Of a stretch of 64,000 bases of DNA, positions 58,186 through 64,000 are shown in pieces. This DNA is from Malurus cyaneus samueli (taxonomy: Eukaryota > Chordata > Aves > Passeriformes > Maluridae), in the NCBI GenBank assembly GCA_009741485.1, contig CM019216.1, positions 20,622,384 through 20,686,383 of the forward strand, in the 5' to 3' direction. Below the pieces are notes generated by a model. That model was not told the DNA's origin and made no database searches. It saw only the letters and a list, made by a program, of their open reading frames with translations. Position 1 is the stretch's first letter, and every line of letters starts with the position of its first letter. Made by a program: the position numbers and the translations under genes.

Positions 58186-59178
58186 TAAAAAACATTCTGG
58201 GATTTGGGTTCCCGTGTCACTGAAGTGCACATGGAAATGCTGCCCTTTTTTGCCATGTGCTTCCCTGCGTGTGAAATGAAGATGTGCTGCATTCTTTATT
58301 GGTCTTTTCTGAACATGGAACAAGTCTTTGAGTCAGGGCAGCTAAATATAGGTGGCAGTCATATTGCTTAAATAAAATTTTATAAAATTAGACATTTATT
58401 CTTAAGTATTGATTTTCTTTGTGTTAAGGGTCAGGCATCTCCAATTGGTTCTATCTATTTTAGATATGTTAGATATGTTTTCTATGTTAGAATTGGATGA
58501 ATCCCACTCCGAAAAACTCTTTGTTTCTCCATTGTCTGTAGAAGAAAAATCGATGATCGATGTAGACTTCTACATGGCTAAAAATGGGAATCTTTTACAT
58601 AATTAAAGACAATCCTATTTCATTAACAGTAGAATACTCAGCACCAGGAGGTCTCTAAGAGTTATATTCAAATAAACAATACAGAGCAGTCAGGTCTCTG
58701 ATATCTGGCAACCAATTCTGTTTCCTCGAAGGCAAACCTGTACCTCTCATATTTACAGCCCAGCACCACAGAAACATTTACACAATTCTGGACATCACGT
58801 GCTTGGTATGATCATATGGAAGTGCTGGCTGGACTGGAGCCTTCAGAGCTGTCCTGGAGAGAAGGGATTTGCTTCATGGCATGGACAAAGGAGAGAGCAG
58901 TTCCAACAGATGTTGACCTCCTTGGCTTCCTTTCCTGTGTCATATACCTGCCTGACAGCATTACTGGAAGCATAAGATTTCAAGTACTGAGGAGAAAAGC
59001 ATTTCACAGTTTTAATAAGATCAACTCTTGGCCACATGTAACTACTGACCATGAAAAATGAAGTCCATATGCTGCTGAGTGACCTCAGAAGACCTTTCAC
59101 AAAACATTTGGTTGATATGTGATTATATTCCTTTCTAAGCAGTTCGTAGATTGAAAAAGAGATAAGCAGGAGAATTCT
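58186..59178. other. non-coding DNA, no gene seen
   Basis: Unique sequence. The overlapping frames at 58816-59061 (+) and 58843-59100 (-) have no domain. Confidence 0.55.
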
Positions 59179-59340
59179 GTAGAATCAGAGAATGGTTTGG
59201 ATTGGAAGGGATCTTCAAGGACATCTCATTCCAACCCCCTGTCGTGGGCACAGACGCCTTCCTCTAAACCAGGCTGCTCCAAACTCTGTCCAACCTGGCC
59301 TTGGACACTTCCAGGAGCAGCCACAGCTCCTCTGGGGATA
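59179..59340 (-). mobile_element. CR1 LINE 3' fragment, antisense
   Basis: It begins 'tagaatcagagaatggtttg', then 'gattggaagggatcttcaag', 'ccccctgtcgtgggcacaga' and 'tccaacctggccttggacac'. It is truncated after 'ccacagctcctctggg'. Well preserved at the 3' end. Confidence 0.94.
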
Positions 59341-59602
59341 TTCCAGAAGTTAAATTCTAAAATTCCTCTGCTCAAACAATTCTTTCTCTTGTCAGGAGAC
59401 AATGAGAACAAGCAGCACATGGTAGGTTCTGCTCCCCAGTTATTGCCACGCTCAGGAGATCTTGCTAATAATGAAATCTGCTATTGGTAAAAGGATGAGG
59501 GAAGAAAAGGGAATTAATATATCCACTTTCTTTTCCATTATAATTCTGATCTTATCTAGTGTATTCAAATAGTTCAGTTTAGTAATCCAGATCATTTTAG
59601 TG

Positions 59603-59638
59603 CATTGTATTAATACACTGCATTGTATTAATACACTG
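59603..59638. repeat. 18-bp perfect tandem duplication
   Basis: CATTGTATTAATACACTG occurs at 59603-59620 and again at 59621-59638 without change, followed by a partial CATT. Perfect identity suggests a recent slippage event. Confidence 0.92.
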
Positions 59639-60801
59639 CATTTTAGTGCAATATAATAAAGAACTAATGGTTTAATACAACACAATAGACCAAATGATAT
59701 GATTTGGAATTAAATTAAATTAATAAAACCCGCTTTCATTCTTTAATAATGAAATTTTAGGGTTTAAAAGGTTGGAAATTAAGGTGATTAATACCCCTTA
59801 GTAAGATTTTTATTTTAAAGACTTTGATTTTTGATTCAGATACAGTTTAGACTATATTCTGCTTAGAACATTTCCAAATGCCCAAACTATCTGGAGTATA
59901 TATTTAGTTTCCTGCACTACTATGAAACCATAACACAGTCAAAATGACAAGAACACATTGCATACAAATAATATCAAGATTCCCTGAAGAGAAAGGTAAG
60001 GGAAATTAAACGGATTGCATAAGCAAGGAGAGAACAGAGAAATTGAGTCATTGGGAAGAAAGCACAGAGACCTGAGCCTTAAGTATAAATAACAGGAATG
60101 TAAAGAGTTATTTGTGGTTGTAGCAATCACACACAGATTTAAAGGAAAAGCTGGAAGGATTTTGTATATGATACATCTTAGAAAGCACTGGAACCCTTGG
60201 TTTTGGTGAATATACTAATCAGAAGACTTGGAAGCTTTATTATTTATCTTCAGCATAGTGCTGGGTAAATTTTTAATTTCTTGGAGGCAAGGTTTTCTTA
60301 GGTAACTTCAGAAATACTCTCTGTCTTAGCCTGTAGTTTAACAGCAGAGCTAAGAAGTCACTGTTAAATGATTTTTTTTGCCTCTAGAGGGTGGTTCATC
60401 CCATTCCAAAGAAAAAAAAAAAATCCCAACTATATCAGATAATTCACATCTGGAAGCACTTATTTGTTTACTTTGAACATAATGGAGATTTGGGTGATGA
60501 TACTTGGCTTAGAAAAATGATACAGTTGACCTGAATTGTCTCCTTTACTCCACACTGAATCCTGTCTCAGGTGAGTACAGCTAAGGCCAATGACTTCTAA
60601 TCATTGTGACCTTATGCCTCTTTTCTTTGAAAATAAAATAGTGTTATCTAACCAAGGGAGTCTCTTAAGGATTCTCATGTCAAGGTATGTGGACACAATC
60701 CTAAATGTGTAAATAAAAAACCTGGTTTTAAGGAAAACTTGCTTTGGAACAGATAAACTATTTAACTTTCATGGACTTACCACTTAAGCTACTTAGTATG
60801 T

Positions 60802-60833
60802 AAAAAAAAAAAAAAAAAAAAAATAAAAAAAAG
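60802..60833. repeat. poly(A) tract
   Basis: A22 at 60802-60823, then TAAAAAAAAG. Confidence 0.9.
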
Positions 60834-62039
60834 ATAAAACCAAAATATCAGTGCTTGGAGTTTTAATAAAAACAAGAACTTTGAGAAATAGGAGACTGTC
60901 TTTGATTTAAAATATTTCCAAGGCACCTATATGCCAGTTATTATTACTTTTTATGTAGCTAGAATGCTGGTTATGGTACTGCAACAGCAGAACTAGAAGG
61001 AATTTATAGTTCTTCTCATACTGAACTCCCCCATAATCTACAGAATCTAACTGCTGTGCACTCACACTATCCTCATTTGCCCAAACTTTTCATTCTTTGG
61101 TTTTATCAGAGAATCCAGAAGTGGAAATACAGGAGGATATGGGAACCAGACAGAATATTGAGAACAAAATGCAGTTACTCAAAGTGTAATTTACCCTGTA
61201 TATTTTAGTAGAAATTTTACAGACGTCTGGAGTAGTGAAACATGTTAGAAAGCTTTCAGATAATAAATTATAATTCAAAAAGTAGCATCAAATCTTGATG
61301 AGAGTTTGAATAAGCTAATCTTTGAAAGTATATCACTAAACCAATACGAAAATGGTGATGACTAATTTTACACAGGACCATCTACAGCTGAGCAGTCTGC
61401 CTCCCATTCCATCCACCCAATCCATCACCCAAGCTTATGTCTCTCTATGAGACCTAAAGTTATTGTAAATCATGTTTGGATGCAACATTTCATGCTTACA
61501 GAAACTCATACACTGAATGCCTTTGTAGGACTTTAGGATGTAAAATATCCTCAGGCCTTAGTTCCTATTGAGGAGTAATAACGTATCCCTTGCATTTAGA
61601 AGGCTATGAAAGGCATAATTTTTATTCCCAGTCTTAGCCTTTAGGTGTCAGATTAATAGGGTGTAGAAGATTTAAAAGTAGCATCCTGAGGCCCTGAAAG
61701 CAGGATTCATCTAACCTAATTTTAGCCATCTAAAATTTAGTGGCTTAGTTTAATAGCCCACATATGCTGTGGTTCCAAGTGCCATCTGAGTCTTGGGAGT
61801 TGCAGCTGGAGTCCAGGTGGAACACTTTGGGCCACCCCAGATGGCATTGAATGGTCATGTTTGGCCAGCTGACTGTTCAATGTCTGCTTCACATTAATTG
61901 CCTAGGATTTGGTCTGGCACAAGATTAACACATCGAAATTTGGGTGTTCACAATTTGGACCCTTGATACATACACATAGTTCAGTTAAAAAAAAAAAATC
62001 AGTTCAGCCTAAAAAAAAAATCCATCTATTCCCATTTAA

Positions 62040-62125
62040 GATCATAGAAACATTGAATTGTTTAGGCTGGAAAGATCTCTAAGTTCTTCAGATCTAACTG
62101 TTAAAGGTCATTACCTAAAAACTGT
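62040..62125 (-). mobile_element. CR1 LINE 3' fragment, antisense, short
   Basis: 'gatcatagaaacattgaatt' and 'gtttaggctggaaagatctc' are the reversed CR1 tail and last box, followed by decayed 'atctaactgttaaaggtcat'. About 85 bp remain. Confidence 0.82.
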
Positions 62126-62480
62126 GTTTGCTTCACTGCTTGATGAACAAAATAATTTCTTAGAGAGCAGAGGAAGAGCACTGAGGTTATCCCTCATTAT
62201 CTCATTTTTTCCAGGTTGTGGCTCCCCTGTAAGTCCTGTACTACACCCAGGACCATGCAGATGTCTCAGACAGCCCAGGGCATCCCTTAGGTGGTTGTGC
62301 AAGTGAAACAATCTCCAAGAGGTCCTTGGGAAATTTTCTACTGGTTAAATGTAGGTGGCTATTGACTGAAAGGGGAAATCATGGAGGAAGTAATTCCTGT
62401 GACTTACATCACTTGATGTAGCACAGGAAGGACTCTGGACTCACAGCTCCTCTTGGAGTGGGTGCAGATGACAGCCCAAA
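62126..62480. other. non-coding DNA between inverted CR1 copies
   Basis: Unique sequence with no gene recognised, lying between an antisense and a sense CR1 copy. The 82-codon plus frame at 62058-62306 starts inside the antisense CR1 and has no domain. Confidence 0.55.
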
Positions 62481-62746
62481 GAGGGATGGAGCACCTCTCC
62501 TATAATGAAAGTCAGGGAGAATTGAGTATTAGAAAAAAACTCTTCCCTGTCAGGGTGGTGAGGCCCTGGCACAGGAAGCCCAGAGAAGCTGTGACTGCTT
62601 CTGGAAGCATCCTGGAAGTGTCCAAGGCCTGATTGGATGGGACTTGGAGCAACCTGGGATAGTGGAAGGTGTCCCTGGGGGATGGAATGAGATGATCTTT
62701 AAGGTCTTTTCCAACCCCAACCATTCTATGATTCTATGATTTATGG
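62481..62746 (+). mobile_element. internally deleted CR1 LINE
   Basis: The left part 'gagggatggagcacctctcc' plus 'tataatgaaagtcagggaga' is the ORF2 segment encoding RLREL. Near 62524 it jumps to 'agtattagaaaaaaactctt' and 'ccctgtcagggtggtgaggc', which normally lie more than 100 bp further along (compare 41878 and 42083 in the copy at 41808-42294). It ends 'gatgatctttaaggtctttt', then 'accattctatgattctatga', with two intact octamers. Confidence 0.93.
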
Positions 62747-62824
62747 TACTTTTCTAGACCTAGACATCAGTTTCGTCATATGTAACAATTTCCTGGCACC
62801 TGTTCATACCTTGCTGAGTGTCCT

Positions 62825-62880
62825 TAGTAAAAAAGAGTAAACTTTTGTGAAAAAGGATTAGTAAAAAAGAGTAAACTTTA
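62825..62880. repeat. 34-bp spaced tandem duplication
   Basis: TAGTAAAAAAGAGTAAACTT occurs at 62825-62844 and again at 62859-62878, a period of 34 bp; the intervening 'ttgtgaaaaaggat' completes the unit. Confidence 0.88.
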
Positions 62881-64000
62881 TCTAATTTTATTTTTAGAAA
62901 AGTCCAAATAAACATTTTCACCCTATTTTTCTAATGTTATCTAAGTAGGAAATTACTAATAACCTCTTTTAGAGATGATTCCTTAGCTTTTCTAGCAAGG
63001 TCATTCTATCCTTGGACCACTGTCAACAATCACAGTAAGAAAAAAGGCCAAGATCATCAATTCAGAGTAAAAAAAAATATTCAGCACATTAATCTGTGTG
63101 TGTGTGTATGCACATGGGTTATTCACAGCCAGATTTAAGCTTTCAACAAAAATTTATGCTTTGGTTTCTTGTGCTCTACAATGGACCAGCAGAGTCATGA
63201 GATCTTTAGTGAGAGGAGCTGATGTTTGTAGGATGTTTCCATTTCTTGCAAGTATTTTGCTTTTCCAGTGTCAGGATTAAACACGTCCAGGCTCAAACTC
63301 AACACTTGAGCATTGTCTCAGAGCAGAAGTCAATCTCTGTTGGGAGAATGGATTTACATTTCACAAGAAAATGTGCAGAAATGTTTGAAAATCTTCATGA
63401 CTTGTCATCAGGTTTTCAAGACCAAGAGGCAAACATGAAGTTTTTTAACTTAAAAACTCCTAAATTCAGTTTTCATAGGTGATATAAAGAAGGGATAACT
63501 ACATATACTTAACCATAGATAACTATCCTGACAAAAATGATGAATAAATAAAATTACACACTTTGAGGCAGTAGGGAAGAAAGAAATATGTTTTACGCAA
63601 CTGGAAGTCACAGATGTCTTTTGGATCAGGTCTCCCAAGAACATGACAGTGGTCATCAAGACCAGCTCCTTTTAGGACATAGTTCATTGTATCATTAATA
63701 CTTAAAAACTTCAACTTTAAAAGGAATAGCAATTTTATTCTAATATTATATATATATAATATATATATATATATATTCTCTCATATGTTTTCCTGAATCT
63801 CTCTGGCCTGATAACTAGAATCTGCCAATAAGTTCAGATCTTGTTCAGCCCCCACATTTGGGCTTTAAATCAGATTTACTCGTAGAAGAATCAATTCACT
63901 GCAGTGCAAGGATACAAATATTTATTTATTATACCTGGAACTTACTGTTCCCCAATGTTCCTTACTACACTGACTCTGAACACAAGCTGAGGGATTGTAT
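62881..64000. other. non-coding DNA, no gene seen
   Basis: AT-rich sequence with a short TGTGTGTGTGTA run near 63095, an 86-codon domain-less plus frame at 63222-63482, and the TA repeat at 63741-63777. Confidence 0.55.
63741..63777. repeat. (TA)n dinucleotide repeat
   Basis: Alternating TA with one AATAT interruption over about 37 bp. Confidence 0.92.

Larger units (their letters stand above)
59341..62039. other. AT-rich non-coding DNA, no gene seen
   Basis: Very AT-rich DNA with an 18-bp tandem duplication (59603-59638), A-runs near 60410, 60802 and 61990, and no open frames of note. No transposon recognised. Confidence 0.6.

Overview
This is an AT-rich stretch of vertebrate nuclear DNA, almost certainly from a bird. 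About 20 pieces of the CR1 (chicken repeat 1) non-LTR retrotransposon are recognisable by its 3' terminal sequence: the GAAGGTGTCCCTGCCCATGG box, then a GATGATCTTTAAGGTC-type box, then ATTCTATGATTCTATG octamers. The 3' variant with 'gaatgagatgatctttaaggtc' recalls songbird copies, but I cannot fix the species. No bacterial, plasmid or viral coding organisation is present.

I find no convincing protein-coding gene, tRNA, rRNA, snRNA or CRISPR array. The longest open frame (143 codons, minus strand, 41796-42227) is antisense to a CR1 copy. The other open frames are chance frames, low-complexity repeats or CR1 ORF2 remnants. The window is best read as intergenic DNA (a gene desert) or the inside of a very long intron.

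Layout. 0-10 kb: a 1.1 kb pyrimidine-biased block (290-1390), CR1 copies, a TTCC/TA microsatellite, an isolated CpG-rich patch with a splice-donor-like GTGAGT (6085-6182) and an AAAC microsatellite. 10-25 kb: mostly unique DNA with AT-rich blocks carrying homeobox-, RUNX- and SOX-type motifs (10560-10960, 17160-17350, 24440-24545), a TATC/TA repeat, an AAT/AAC repeat and two antisense CR1 copies. 25-36 kb: CR1 copies, an AT palindrome block and a second TTCC microsatellite (29633-29729). 36-50 kb: longer CR1 copies retaining the end of ORF2 (36088-36506, 41808-42294), a CpG-retaining block containing an ancient palindromic repeat remnant (36940-37216), a purine block, a CR1 cluster in alternating orientation (48094-49311) and the strongest enhancer candidate (49690-50090). 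50-64 kb: a tandem duplication, a second CpG-retaining block (52420-52620), two internally deleted CR1 copies and several short tandem duplications.

Nothing here looks like a new multi-gene system. The observations most worth checking are the CpG-retaining blocks as candidate cis-regulatory elements, the CpG patch as a possible lncRNA or alternative first exon, and the ancient repeat remnants, one of which lies in what looks like constrained DNA. All statements about conservation are inference from base composition and motifs; no alignment could be run.
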